Assembly (NCBI GenBank): GCA_037447655.1
Contig: JBBHKE010001226.1
Span: 1-59,853, forward strand
DNA from: Zygnema cylindricum
Taxonomy: Eukaryota; Streptophyta; Zygnematophyceae; Zygnematales; Zygnemataceae
Direction of reading: 5' to 3'
Length of the DNA stretch: 59,853 nucleotides
Shown here in pieces: positions 1-11,689 of the stretch (positions are counted from its first letter, which is position 1; every line of letters starts with the position of its first letter). Below the pieces are notes generated by a model. That model was not told where the DNA came from. It saw only the letters and a program-made list of their open reading frames with translations, and did no database searches. The position numbers and the translations under genes were made by a program.

Positions 1-160
1 TGTCGAGGTGATTCACGTTTGAGTTCGAAGATGAGTTGTCATAACGTGGCTTTCGGTCGAAAAAGGAAAGTCGTCAAAATTGAGTACATACTAAAATTCC
101 AGCTGACTTAAATTGTACTACATTTTGTACAATTTGTAACGCATATCATTTTTAAGCGAA
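1..160. repeat. Fragment of the long-inverted-repeat family
   Basis: The first bases (GGTGATT followed by a segment with AAGATGAGTTG) resemble the segment following the palindromic module at 47195-47217, including a downstream GTAC-rich stretch. The window edge cuts it, so only part of an arm is visible. The match is imperfect and judged by eye. No coding potential is seen. Confidence 0.35.
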
Positions 161-625
161 AAGATTAAGTATAACCCTACTTAAGCTCATGGGCTAGTAC
201 CCTAACATTAGAAGTGGGCAAATTGCGGCTGGAATTCCGTATTACGTGCAGAAATTTCACATATCGATCATTTAAAGCACACTAGACACTGCAATTAACG
301 TTTGTAATAAAATCTATTGTAGCGTACCGTACATTGACTTTGGAGCCGTACAAGAAACGCCATCCTCGGCGGGAATTATGGCCAGACGTCGGATAATGGT
401 TCCACACGTGGGGGTTTTGGCAAAGCGAAACCGGCGGGACGTGACGCTAAGGTTCAAGTGGAGGTTTCAAGGAGAGGAATTGGTGTTGGTTTTTTGGGAG
501 GGAGCGAGGTACAGGAGTACAAGAGGGAGGGAGTAGAATTAATTGAGGAAAGGAGAGAGGAGAGAAGAGGGAGACGAAAATTGTTAAGAGAAAGAAGGCG
601 GAAATGGAAGTCGAGTGAGGAGAGG
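161..625. other. No gene seen; purine-rich end
   Basis: Nothing coding is recognised here. From about 500 to 625 the plus strand becomes strongly purine-rich (GAGGGA- and GAGAGG-type runs). This purine tract continues on the far side of the solo LTR and is its insertion target. Confidence 0.5.
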
Positions 626-1230
626 TGTTAGTTTTTGGTGCGATTCCGGGCGATTTTCCGATACATCGATTTGCTTCGTAGTGTTTTTGTTTGATAGACG
701 AATCGGGTTGGTTTGCACAGGCGATGTTTTCGAGAGGGGAATCGTAGCGGGAATTGCATCAGTTTACGGTTTGCAGTGTCTGTTGCAGTTTGCAGTTTTT
801 GTCAGAACATGCTGTTGTCCCCCACGTTTTATTCTGCGGTGGATGTTTAACACGTGGCATGTTTTCATAGGACCGTCACTTAGTGAGTGTGTTAGCTTTA
901 GGCTATTTATTCGTTTGCTTAGGAACAGACAAATATCATCCACAAAGAAAAGACAGAATAACATCCAGCTTTATTGATAGGGACAATTTGTCCATTTTGT
1001 TTTAAAATCAACTTGTATTTCTGCCTCTTTATAATGAGAATATACAAATTTGTCTGAAACTAATGTGTTTTTCCTATCTCTACCCACTCTAAATTCTGAT
1101 TAAACTGCTTGGTCACTTAACCTATCTGAGTCCCGTGATATTCTGCTCCGGAGTTAGAAGGCTCCGGAGTTGGAAGTTTGTGGCACTGAGATTTATCTTT
1201 GTCGCTCGTAATGGCCGGCCCCGCGTATCA
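626..1230 (+). mobile_element. Solo LTR of the element-C copia family
   Basis: This 605-bp block is the reverse complement, with moderate divergence, of the LTRs at 36274-36869 and 41652-42248. It starts TGTTAGTTTTTGGTGCGATT and ends in GCGTATCA, giving canonical TG...CA ends. The five flanking bases are AGAGG (621-625) and ATAGG (1231-1235), a one-mismatch target duplication. No internal region remains, so this is a product of LTR-LTR recombination. It is oriented on the plus strand and is clearly older than the two LTRs of element C. A 120-codon open frame inside it is LTR sequence, not a gene. Confidence 0.88.
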
Positions 1231-1395
1231 ATAGGGAGGGAGAGAATGGGAAAGCAGTGAGAGGGGAGGGTGGGGAGTGAGAGAAAAATGGGATGTTGGT
1301 GGAGAAGGTGAAGGAGCGAAAGGATAGATCGACAAAAAATGAGGGAGGAGGCAAGGGAAGCGAAGGAAGAAAATGGAATCGAGTGAAAGGACAAG
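1231..1395 (+). repeat. Purine-rich tract, right half of LTR target
   Basis: The plus strand is dominated by G and A (GGGAGGGAGAGAATGGG and similar) and continues the 500-625 tract interrupted by the solo LTR. It is low-complexity and non-coding. Confidence 0.7.
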
Positions 1396-2259
1396 AAGAA
1401 CAATAATTTAATTTGGTAATGTTCTATATTTGAATTTAAGCCATAATTTGTCAAATGTTGTATACGTTTTTCAATGCCTTAACTTTAAAACTCAAACGAT
1501 TGCATACTGTTTCATATTTTCATCGCCATTTATTTATATATAAAAATGTACAGGAATCTGTCTCCATTTATGCTACAACTTCCATGTAATTAAGATACAA
1601 GCCATAACATGTTAGAATTATAAAAGATTGGGGCCCGCGCCTAATTTAGCGTGAAGAAAAATATGGCAATTACGCGAATTGTTGTAAACCGTTTAAATTT
1701 CCATTTATTCGATTTGTTCATCCAAACGAAATATGGTCAGACAAGTACTTGCAAATTGAAGCTAGTGAAGGTATGGTCAACTAGATAATCTAACACTAAA
1801 GACAAGTTTTGGCAATTCAAACGTAATTTTGTGGATATTGAAGCTTTCAAATTCGCAATATTTGTTTAGCAAGTAAAGGGAGAGTTTCCATGAGTCACCG
1901 AGATACCAAGGAATAAAATTGTTAGAACCATAGATTTTTAATACAAGTTACTCATGAATATGTATTTAAGTGTGATGAGAATCAACACACAAAATAGTGA
2001 ACATGGCTAGAAGCATACAGGCCAACAAAAGATCTAGGAAGAGTCATTAGTAAAAAACCCACAAATAGACAAACTATAGCATTGCACACTATTATATTGC
2101 TGAACTACTAATGTTAACGCCCATAATTTATAGATGTAGGTGAAGTTAGAGACTTTGTAGTCCCAACTTTCAGCAATTACAGTCAAAGCCTTAACAAAAA
2201 AAAACTACCGAATTCAAAACGATGATCTACATATATCTCCCATATGCAAAAAAGGCGCG
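1396..2259. other. AT-rich spacer, nothing recognised
   Basis: This is AT-rich sequence lying beyond the 3' end of the minus-strand carbonic anhydrase pseudogene. It probably includes that gene's former 3' flank. No open frame or RNA gene could be supported. Confidence 0.4.
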
Positions 2260-5200
2260 CTACTGGGTTGCTCTCCAAGAATCGGTTTCCCTCCCATTGA
2301 GGGGCAGAGGGGGAGGATTATTGGTGCGCTCACCCCCACTCACAACCGAGATGGCGTTCATGAAGACTATGGCCTGTGGAGAAATATGTTGTTCTTTGGT
2401 CTAAAATAGACCGCAGAAGCAACCCAAACTATCATGCAAGAAGCTTAGCAAAGCTAGGCCAATGAACAATCATTTGAAATGCATCCTCCATATGTGTACA
2501 CAAACGCAACAAACAACATTTAGGGTTTCATGGAATAATCAACATAAACAAACCCTATGACAACATCTAAGGTTTGATGGAATAATCGACATAAACAAAC
2601 CCTAGGACAAATGCATAAACAATGCATATCAAACATATATAAAATAACATAAATAAATAATAACACACAAATGCATCACACATAAACAAAAGTATAATCA
2701 AAGTATAATCAAATAATCATTATATCATTCAAAGTGCATGACCTAATCGACAACCCTAAAATACTACATCTTTGGTCCCTACTTTTCTAACAAGCATTGA
2801 TTATTAATTCCTAACCAAGCTCATTCCTATATATACACTTGTGAGCTGTCAAATAATCACTAAGTGTCAAAATAACCAACGTAAATTACGTTACTGTCAC
2901 TTAATCCTATTTACGCATAATAACCTTTTAGTAAGAGTAAACTAATCGTAAGCGTACACCTGAGAGTCAAGCAATCGTAAGCGTACACTTGTCTACAAGT
3001 ATGATATTGTACACACACAAATTAAACTATCAAAACCCTAATTGATCACTTAAATATAAACATCATAATCAACACTAATTTATAATGATGCAAAAGACAA
3101 AACAATGTTACTCCAAATATTTACACCGACACCAAATCGTATGCTGAGTCATGCTGAGTCACCCAACGAAACTCCTCAATTTTCGTCAAACAATACGGAA
3201 CGTCAAAAGATAACTATCGTGTGATTGACGCGATTTCGCGTCACCACTATAGGAAAAAATCTCAGCAGTTTATATTCTCTGTCCGTCGCTCTTAATCGGC
3301 ACCCTCGATGTCGCGCCGCGTGGTCATAAAAATCCAATTGAAATTTGCGCGTGTTGTCAAATATCTTTGGAATGTCGCAAAGCGAATTCAAGTCCACTTG
3401 CCGAAATAATTTATCGTATAGCCGAAATCATTTCCCTACCTCAAACGCGTCCTTTGTAATAAATGCGCTTGTCACATTTTGTTTCGTACGCCATGCGTAC
3501 ATTTTCACACACTTCGAATATTAAACGTCGAATCCCTTCGCGATCCACCTTCCATTTCCTATCACATTTCGCGCCACTCAATTACTCCATTAATTTTACG
3601 TGTACATTTAATTCCCCAATCCATAAATCCTTTCCAACCTCAACAATATATCAGATAATTACATACGCACACAAACATGCGTACGCACATACGAAACTTA
3701 ATCTTCCAAAAACAACAAAATAAACTCATCACACGAAGTTAGAAACCACTCCCAAGTTTGAGGAACATAAAGAGCAAAAACACTTGTAGACACATACAAC
3801 TTGCTTTTCAAATAAACAGAAAAACCACCGTATCCATGCAACTCTCTGGTTGGTGTATGGGGGTAAGTGCTTTACATGTTTCACCGATAGGTACTGCGGC
3901 TTTTGAAGCACATACCAGTGCACTCTTTCATTGCACTTTGGGGTTGTGAGGGATCCCGTGTACTTGTAAAATCCAATATTGTTGGTTCCCACAGCCCCTC
4001 CGAGGAAGAGCGAGCTGGGATTAAGAAATGAGTGGACAACGTGTGACGACACGTTAGTGGGAAACTCTCCAATAAAATTGTAAAAATATGCAAAGTGAAA
4101 AAATAAAATAAAAACTAAGTGGAAAGACCATTGGGAGTTTCCGACAATTTTATGTATTTAGAGGCTTGCATAAAAAAAAAAGCAGTTCAAATTACAACTG
4201 ACCCGTTGAATCATGCGTTAAGAACATCGTTAGGGTTGTAACGGAGGAGAATCGACACGACAGCGAGATCAATCGTTTTTCTGACATTCTCGTGTACAAA
4301 GTGGATTTCCATGGCGGCGATTGGCCGCCGATTGTGTGCTCCGACGGACGTGCACATGGAACTGCTTCAAGCAAAATTTGCCTTCAGAAAGTCAGACCAC
4401 GTTCACAGTTTTCTCGTGCGGCACCACCTCTGGAGTCTCCTAGAGCCATGGCTGATGTCAATATCATTTTGTGGACAATCACAAAGAGAAATCTTCCAAA
4501 AATAATAATTTTCTTTCTTTTAAAAGAGACACCGGAAATACATTTGAATCAGTGAAAGCCATTTCTTTTGCAGCAAAAAAATATAATTTATGCCAGCAAT
4601 AGTTTCACAGGATTCGATGGCACATTACTTTTTGTTTGTAATCTTTACATATTAATATAATATTTAGCGTAAAAGTAGAACCGAAAGGACAAGCACTAAG
4701 AGAAGGTATCGCACCGATTGTAAGGCCATCATTTGAGATGGTGTAATTGACCCACAACGTGTATCCAAATTTAAATATAGATGTAGTTCCTATACATACG
4801 ATGTGGGGCAAGGCAATGTTGATTGGTGCTTGTGATTTTCCGTGAGGCAATATGTTGACTGTAAAGCGTACAAAAACACTCACATTTGTAAGTCTTATAG
4901 GATTTGTCAGCACAATACATGAGATCAGAGCCAATGATTACAAAACAAGCTCATACTTTTGACTCATAGCTGATTCTCAACATTGACTCCTATAAAATAA
5001 TAAGTCGGTAGAACTTGCACATGATTGACGACTATATATTTGCAATATTGAATCAATCACGAATTTTTTCTTTTTTTAAATCGCACCCATTTCAAAAAAG
5101 AAAAACTAGCTTCTTTGCGTTCATTCTAACTAAAATTTCTCATCCAAATAATAGTTTCTAGCATTAATGTGGTCGCTTCATTTGGAATTTCTACTTATTA

Positions 5201-5364
5201 TGCTGAAATATGCCCCTTTTAATAGGTGCATGTCAACATACCGGCCAAACATTTCTAGAGAGAGCATAGTCGTAAGCCATGGCGTCCATTTTAATTGTGG
5301 TGATTGTTAGCACCACAATAGCCAATGCAAAGAGGCCATTGGTAAAAACTGCTTTAGAGCCCAT
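2260..5364 (-). pseudogene. Alpha-carbonic anhydrase, broken copy 1
   Basis: Alpha-carbonic anhydrases hydrate CO2 to bicarbonate with a zinc held by three histidines; plant forms carry signal peptides. Exons are read on the minus strand. Exon 1 is 5364-5242: start MGSKAVFTNGLFALAI, a hydrophobic signal-like segment, ending at donor GTATGT. Exon 2 is 4858-4715, carrying the conserved Cys (TYCL) and a QSPINI-like QAPINI. Exon 3 is 4492-4203, carrying the QFHVH and MEIHFVHE zinc-ligand motifs. Exon 4 is 4064-3876, with the SLTTP active-site motif. Exon 5 is 2373-2260, whose ending resembles NRPPQPLNGR. Lesions: a one-base loss before GKSQAPINI, a +1 base before EGKFCLKQFH, a one-base loss within HVPSEH, another indel before MEIHF, and TGA where copy 2 has Trp near the end of exon 3. 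The last intron is about 1.5 kb. Family assignment is firm. The boundaries of exons 2 and 3 are inferred by comparing the two copies. Confidence 0.85.
2518..2612. repeat. Two-copy tandem repeat, about 50 bp
   Basis: Two adjacent copies of a unit containing GGAATAATC(A/G)ACATAAAC and then AAACCCTA. It lies beyond the acceptor of the last exon of the minus-strand carbonic anhydrase copy, inside its last intron. The CCCTA-like text is not a telomeric array because it does not iterate. Confidence 0.6.
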
Positions 5365-6416
5365 ATTCACAAAAGGAGAAAAAAGGGAATAGGCGAAATA
5401 ATCCAAACGTAATGCACTCAACTAGAGATTATTTTCCTAACAATTTAATGATAAACAAAAAAGTTTGAATCAGGCGAGTAAACACAATATGTGTAAAAAC
5501 ACTATTCATAAAACTCAAGTAGTGACTGATTTAGAAAAAAATACAAACAATGCTTCAATATAAGTAGAAAATGTTGCAAAAGGTATCCAAGGAAGAAAGA
5601 CTGGCTATGGCGGAAATGGAACAGAGCGTGGTTTGGAACTTTCAGTTTTGAAAGCTTGGATTGACATTGAGCCGATCTGCGCCATTTAAATGAATTTGAC
5701 GCACAAGACGACAAGCGGGCAAAGGCAATCTACCGGCCGGCAACTCTGTCACGGCGTGTCACGGGAGACGGAGCGTGCAGCCGAACATAGAGTACGGAAA
5801 ATTAAACACTATGTACGGAAGATAGAGTTCGAGACCAGCCGCGACCCTTAACTGTCGGAGGAGGCCCGCTGTTAGAACTCCATAATACGCTACAAGACCG
5901 AGCCCCTCCTTGGCGCATCAGCCGTACCATTCCAGTAAATACGGTGTTTTCAAGTCGAGCCCACGAGGTTTCGCCGAAGCTGAGAGGCCACTTGGACTTT
6001 TGGACGTCCGTCCTTTTAGATTTATCCGTACAAGTAGTTCCAAGTAGCCATGCATCACATGCATCACATCATACGTCACTTGACGGTAGTCTGTGAAAAA
6101 CAACAAAATTGCATCTGGCCGTGAACTTTACAATATCATCCAGAAGTGTTGTTATTGGCTAATGGTTACACCGCAAAACGCGGACATAGAAAGCTGGACA
6201 AATCTGCCGGCCGGCAGAAAATTTGCTGATCGTGTGCACCTACGCCAATTGTACTCGTAGCTTCGTTTGTTGCATACCTCCATGACACCTCAATTTAAAT
6301 TGAGCACATCGGCCCATTTCATTTCAAGCATTCGGATCCGTCTCCTCCCAACCTCCCACTCCAACATTCGCATTCTCTTTTATTTTCTTCAATCGTCTTT
6401 CTCTTCTTTTGCAAGT
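5365..6416. promoter_or_regulatory. Shared upstream region of the divergent gene pair
   Basis: About 1.05 kb separates the two start codons, which point away from each other, so both original promoters must have lain here. The inverted arrangement itself is seen directly. Promoter function is inference. No confident TATA element is claimed. CCGGCCGGC occurs near 5732 and again near 6207. Confidence 0.4.
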
Positions 6417-8194
6417 ATGGCGGCGAAAAAAAGAGCACCCTCTCTCGGTGGATTCCGAGCACTTGGCATTTCAGTTTTTACGCTCACCACAATTATAATG
6501 GGTGCAATGGCTTTCGACTACGGACTCTCGGGAACCGATTGGCTAGTATATCGCTTTATAGAAATCATATTATTAGCTTATTTTTGTACATAACGGGTCG
6601 TAGTTAAAGTGTATTATCAATTGAGCACATTAGACGGCCATGATGTTATTTGAATCGGAGGAATCAAGTATTGTTAATATCGTGTAGTGCAAATGTATAA
6701 GAGTAAAAAAATAAAAAATAATATCCTTTATCTTGAAACCAGAATGAATTTAGAGAAATTTTTAAAGGCAAAAAAAGTTGCGTATCCTGGCCAAAAAGCC
6801 TAATGGTTACGTTTTTCTTAGCACAACATTGAGGGTAATGATTTCGAGTTAATTTTAGAAATGTCAACCATGCTTACATTAGAAAATTTGAATGTTTCTG
6901 ACTGTTTTCACAGCCAGCTTATTGCCTCATTGTTATCAAACAATCGCGAATCAACATCTCCAAGCCTCACATTGTATGTAAAGGGACTACAACTGTTTTT
7001 AGATTCGCATACAAGTTATGGGCCAATTACACGATCTCAAATACCGGCAACACCATCGGTGCGATACCATTATTTAATGCTGTCCTTGAAGTTTTACGGT
7101 GCTACTAAAGATTTAATTTGCTAAAACTTCTTATAGATAATTATCCACAGAAACTAGTGTGTCGTCAATTTCTTTCACAGCATTGTTGTATCTTTCATAT
7201 TTGTTTGCAACAATATCATTATCTATCGCTGATTCAAATGCCTCTTTTGAAAGAAAGAAATATGAAATCTTTGGGAGAATTTCTTGTTGTGACTGTCAAC
7301 AAAATGATATTGACATTGGCTCTCGGAGATTCCAGAGGTGGTGCCGCAGGCGAACACTGCGAACCTGGTTTGACTTTTTGAAGGCATTTATGTTTTGAAG
7401 CAGTTTCATGTGCACGTTCCGTCCGAGCACACAATCAGGCGGCCAATTGTCCGCGATGGAAATCCACTTTGTGCACGAGCGTTTCAGAAATACGAGTGAT
7501 CTTGCTGTCGTGTCGGTGCTCTTTCGTAACGACCCTAACGATGTTCCTAACGCCTGGCTTGACAGGTAAGTTGTAATCTTAACTGTTCTATCGCCTTTTT
7601 TTTAATTTTCGCAAGCCTCTTACATAAGTCACATTCCCCAAAAATCTCATAGACCTTTCCACTTACATTTATAGCTTTTGCTCTTTGCACTTTTACAACT
7701 TTATTAGCGAGGTCCCCACAATTGTATTGTCACACGGCGTATCTTCACCTCTTAATCCGAGTGCGCTCTTCCTCCGAGGGGCAGTAGGAACCAATAATAT
7801 CGGGTTTTCCACCTTCACAGGATCCCTCACAACCCCAAAGTGCAATGAAGGAGTGCACTGGTGTGTGCTTCAAAAGCCGCAGTACCTATCGGTGAAACAG
7901 GTAAGCACTTCCTTCCATATATAAGCCAGAGAGTGCATGGATATAGTAGTATTTCTGCTTTTTTTTTTAGCATTGTGGGAAATCCAAGTATATGTGTCAG
8001 CGGTATTTTTTGCTCCTTATGTTTCTCACACTTGGGAATGGTTTCTAACTTCTACGTGTGATGTGTTTATTTCTCCACAGGCCATAGTTTTTATGAACGC
8101 CATCTCGATTGTGAATGGGGAGGAGCGTACCAATAATCGTCCCCCTCAGCCCCTCAATGGGAGGAAAATCGATGCTTGGAATGCAGTCCAGTAG
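6417..8194 (+). pseudogene. Alpha-carbonic anhydrase, broken copy 2
   Basis: Same family and exon order as the minus-strand copy, on the plus strand. Exon 1 from 6417: MAAKKRAPSLGGFRALG plus a hydrophobic signal-like segment, then FDYGLSGTDW, donor near 6545. Exon 2 is 6914-7058, with conserved Cys, QSRINI and ANYTISNTGNTIG. Exon 3 is about 7278-7565, with GDSRGGAAGEH, then QFHVHVPSEHTI (two zinc histidines), then MEIHFVHE (third histidine), and donor GTAAGT. Exon 4 is 7712-7900, with FTGSLTTPKCNEGVHW, and donor GTAAGC. Exon 5 is 8081-8194 after acceptor CTCCACAG, with NNRPPQPLNGRKIDAW then TAG. Lesions: one extra base before FEGIYVLKQFH (shared with copy 1) and one extra base before MEIHF. 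All zinc ligands survive, but the frame does not. An unrecognised small intron is a less likely alternative to the shared lesion. Confidence 0.87.
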
Positions 8195-8279
8195 CGTGCC
8201 ATTTTTACACATCGAAATATATTTCATAGTTGGCTTTTTGAATCAGGCTTCCCCTTTTTTCCTTACTTTTGATTGTGGT

Positions 8280-8345
8280 TGGTGAAAGGAAAATCGATGC
8301 TTGGAGAGCAATATAGTGGCGGTATTTTTACAAATACTTATTTAA
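8280..8345 (+). pseudogene. Extra copy of the carbonic anhydrase 3' tail
   Basis: AGGAAAATCGATGCTTGGA recurs here, about 125 bp downstream of the same text in the last exon at 8161-8180. The following bases (GAGAGCAA) match copy 1's last exon better than the adjacent copy 2. It is a short partial duplication with no gene of its own. Confidence 0.55.
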
Positions 8346-10251
8346 TATCCATAATTGTGCTGATTTTTTTGTGTAATTAACATCGTTTTGAAAGTTAGTG
8401 TTGGTCGAAGTCATCGCCATCCAAGCACTTCGTTTGTTTTTTGTTATGTATTTAGATTGCACCTTTACAACATAATAGTGTGCAGTAGTCGATGTTTCAC
8501 TATCGACTTGTTTTTATTTTTAGTTAGAACTATTGAGTTATTCGTTCTTGTTGACCATTTTGTGAGACTGTTGGTACATCGTTATTTAAAGCACCTATAT
8601 TCTGATATCTTGTACGATAGTTTTTAACTTTTTATCTAAAATCTAAGAATTGTTCGACTTTGAAAACTCTCAAAAATGTGTGGCGTGACTTGTTGGGTTT
8701 CCGTATGGCGCATAGTTTAATTGTACAAAAACAACTAGAAACACTAATTGTGGTATCCTATACTATACACAGAACATATGGTTTTTTGAGTATAATGTGA
8801 GTATAGTATAGGGAAACCACATATAGTATCGCAATTTATTTTCACACATTTCAATTACATTTAATATAATTGATGGTGACAAAAATGTCCACATTCATGA
8901 ATAATTCGTGAATTATTCTTCAGTAAAAACAAAGATCATACGAATCATAAACATTTTCCCGTTTATAATCGCCTCAATCGTTTATCATAAACATTACGAC
9001 ACCGCCCACCGCTATTCGGGTTAAACGTTTTTAGGGCAGTCAAAAAGGCGTTTAACTTTGCCATCAACAATTGGATTTTTCTTCTAAATCGACCAATCGA
9101 AGGGTACTGGTCTTACCGAACGATTGTGATGTCAGGATTAAAGATCTTAAACTTGTATGACGAAAAAAAAAACATCCTGCCTTAAAAATGTTTAACTCTA
9201 ATTACGACGTGCACACTACCAGAGTATAATGCTCCCAAACAGTTTTAAAAATTGGTGCTTAGTTTAAACATATCCATATTCTCAAATATTGATAAAATAG
9301 GAAATTTTGAAGTAACAAAATCAGAAGCAAAATCAGTTTGTAATGATAAAATCAGGCATTTAACATTGTAAATCAAACTTTAACCAGTTTATAAAGATAA
9401 TGTCCGACATTTTCCCCTGTAAACTAAAGTTTAATCAATTTATAATGATGAAAACAGACATATAGACTTAATATTTAAGGTTTTGCCCGTTTATAACGAT
9501 AAAAACTATAAATCGAACCTTAAAAATCAAATAACTTTAACTTTCAAAGTCAGGGTTGACTAAAACAATTAGAAAATAGTTCAAACAAGTCGTTAAAAAT
9601 TTGAAAGTTTTCTGAAATTTTCTTTTTCCTTCCCTAAAAATTGTTAAAAGATGTTTCCTCGTACAAGAGTTTCACATTTTTTTGTTTAAACTGTCGAAGG
9701 TTTTTCAAAATACAATTTACGGAAACGCAATGGAAACCTAACGGAAAACTCGCCCTTTGATACCAGCTTCCTACATTTCCTTAATTCTCATTTTTAAACT
9801 CTCTAAAGGTGAGAGAGAGGGGTGAGCGAGAGAGGGCGAGGGAGAGGGGGGAGTATTGAAAATGTTAATTTTTCTCTCTTAAAGCTTATGTCTAAATTCA
9901 CATCTTTAATATCCTAAACGCTACTATAGAAGTACATGTACTTCATTGTACTTTATAAATGACGTTATGATTTTTATAGTGGAATGTACAATACCTTGTT
10001 TAGTATGGAACGATACTTAGTGGAATGTACATACCTCTGGTAGTATAGACCTGACTCTCAGTGGAATCGCCAGTCAATAGATTTCCTTTGACGCAACTAG
10101 TTCTACCCACATTAGTTACGTCTTGTCCTAGATCTACCTCGAACCGACATTTCTTGTCTCACGGTTCTATAAAGGTCACTTGTCTCACATGTATTTTTAT
10201 CAATCACACTTCCTGCCTATTTTTCTTTGTTTTGTCATCTATTTATTTTCT
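8346..10251. other. AT-rich spacer with small repeats
   Basis: No gene is supported. It contains a perfect 12-bp inverted repeat (CCTATACTATAC at 8757-8768 and its complement at 8801-8812), a loose repeat series around 9300-9520 built on GTTTATAA-GATAA text, a GA-rich run at 9806-9853, and two copies of AGTGGAATGTACA near 9980 and 10018. The 5' LTR of the following copia element should lie near the right end but could not be delimited. Confidence 0.45.
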
Positions 10252-10273
10252 GTCTTTTTATCTTTGGCCTTTG

Positions 10274-11070
10274 ATGGCCTCTCTTTCTATAGGTTATGGG
10301 CCCACCCTTCGTCTGTATCCAATTCCATTTCAAAGTTTGAGGGCAAAAACGTTTATGATTGGAAATTTCAGGTGCAACATTTATTCACTTTTGAAAAAAC
10401 CTAGGGTCACGTTAGTGGATCCGTCATTATTTTGTCCTTCCTGGGGCCACCGATGCCACTTACACTACCACGCAACTTTCTGTTGTCGCTTGGACCGAAA
10501 AGGACGCCAGTGCACCTTCTCGACTTGTCCTTTCTTTGGACGGTCAGGTGTCGAACATTGTCCGATCTGCGACAACTTCTCATGAAGCGTGGATGCTTCT
10601 ATGTGCCGCGTACGAAACAAACACGTTGCCAAATCGACTTGCCCTTCGTCGACAATTCATAAATATACAAAAATCTAATAATGATTCCATGTTGACCTTC
10701 ATTCAAGCGGTCCAATCACTTGTTGGTCAATTAAAATGCATTAATTATCTCGTGAGCCATGAAGATTTAATCAGTGCAATTTTGGGTCTGTACTGTAAAC
10801 AATGACCCATCCCACGTCAGTTTGTCAAATCTAACAAATCGTTTGATGCAGGAGGAAAAAAGATTGTCATTAAACAAACTTGACTTAACTACTGATGGAG
10901 TGGCACTAACAACGTTTGTTTCCAAGAAACCGTCTAATATTGCACGATCTCTCCTATTTTGCAAATACTGCAAAGAAAGGGACCACGTGGTTGATGCGTG
11001 CCCAGCGTTGGCACGCAAGCGTGAAAAAAAACGTGCGACTGGGGTCGCGCCAAAAAATCCGAACCAAAAA
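10274..11070 (+). pseudogene. Copia gag with zinc knuckle (outer element)
   Basis: Gag forms the virus-like particle and binds element RNA. Visible pieces, in shifting frames, are KFEGKNVYDWKFQVQHLF near 10340 (the usual gag N-terminal motif), a helical segment with SHEAWMLLCAAYETN and LTFIQAVQSLVGQLK at 10575-10735, and CKYCKERDHVVDAC (CX2CX4HX4C) at about 10960-11005. Frameshifts near 10400-10540 and 10800 break it. The downstream part is proline-rich (11140-11220). Confidence 0.75.
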
Positions 11071-11335
11071 AATCCTGCGAATCCCCATGTTGCGACGACG
11101 CACTTCGGTCAACCTGCGCATGCTCACGCCGCTTTTAATTATCCGTACGGACCTCCACCTCCGTGGTATCCGGCGCCAAATTATTTTTATCCTTCGCCGG
11201 TACCACCGTTGACGCCGACCTCCGGACTAACTGACCACTCTGGCGGCTCTGCATCTACAGCTGTCGGTTACAGCTGTCGGTTCTGCATTCACGGCTGTCG
11301 CATCTGCTCAAACCGTACCTACCTCAATTCCGCCT

Positions 11336-11656
11336 GTGGATTATGGGTACGCGTTCACCACATCAGGTAAAACCTCTGAGTGGCTCATTGATAGTGGCGC
11401 TTCTCATCATATGTGTTGCCAGCTTGAATTATTGACAAATGTTGTTCCTTTGTCTTTTCCTCTAAAAATCTCCCTTGGCAACAATATGATACTGAGCCTT
11501 GTTGGACAGGTGCACTTTAACTCCAGTACAAGCGATTCTCTTCCAATAATTTTGGACAAAGTATACTTTGTTCCGGAATTAAAAAAAAACCTTTTTTCGG
11601 CTGGTAGCGCCCTGTGTAACGGAAGTTGTGGCATTATCACCGAAACGAATGATTAG
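11336..11656 (+). pseudogene. Copia aspartic protease region (outer element)
   Basis: The frame carries WLIDSGASHHMC, the catalytic Asp-Ser-Gly of copia proteases, at about 11381-11416, followed by the beta-rich segment ending VPELKKNLFSAG typical of the gag-protease-integrase linker. It stops at TAG 11654-11656. The enzyme would cleave the Gag-Pol polyprotein. Confidence 0.8.
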
Positions 11657-11689
11657 TTTTATTCCTCTACTCACAGTCTTATAGGTAGT

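Noticed and set aside
615-977. 120-codon plus-strand ORF
   Set aside because: It is inside the solo LTR; the same text occurs in the LTRs at 36274 and 41652.
2521-2612. Interstitial telomere repeat
   Set aside because: CCCTA-like words occur only as part of a two-copy 50-bp repeat; there is no run of TTTAGGG.
6417-8194. Functional alpha-carbonic anhydrase gene on the plus strand
   Set aside because: Splice sites and zinc ligands are good, but two single-base indels in exon 3 break the frame unless an unseen small intron or sequence error explains them.
9977-10060. 5' LTR end or primer site of the outer copia element
   Set aside because: TGGTAGTATAGACC loosely resembles a primer site, but no LTR pair exists to confirm it.
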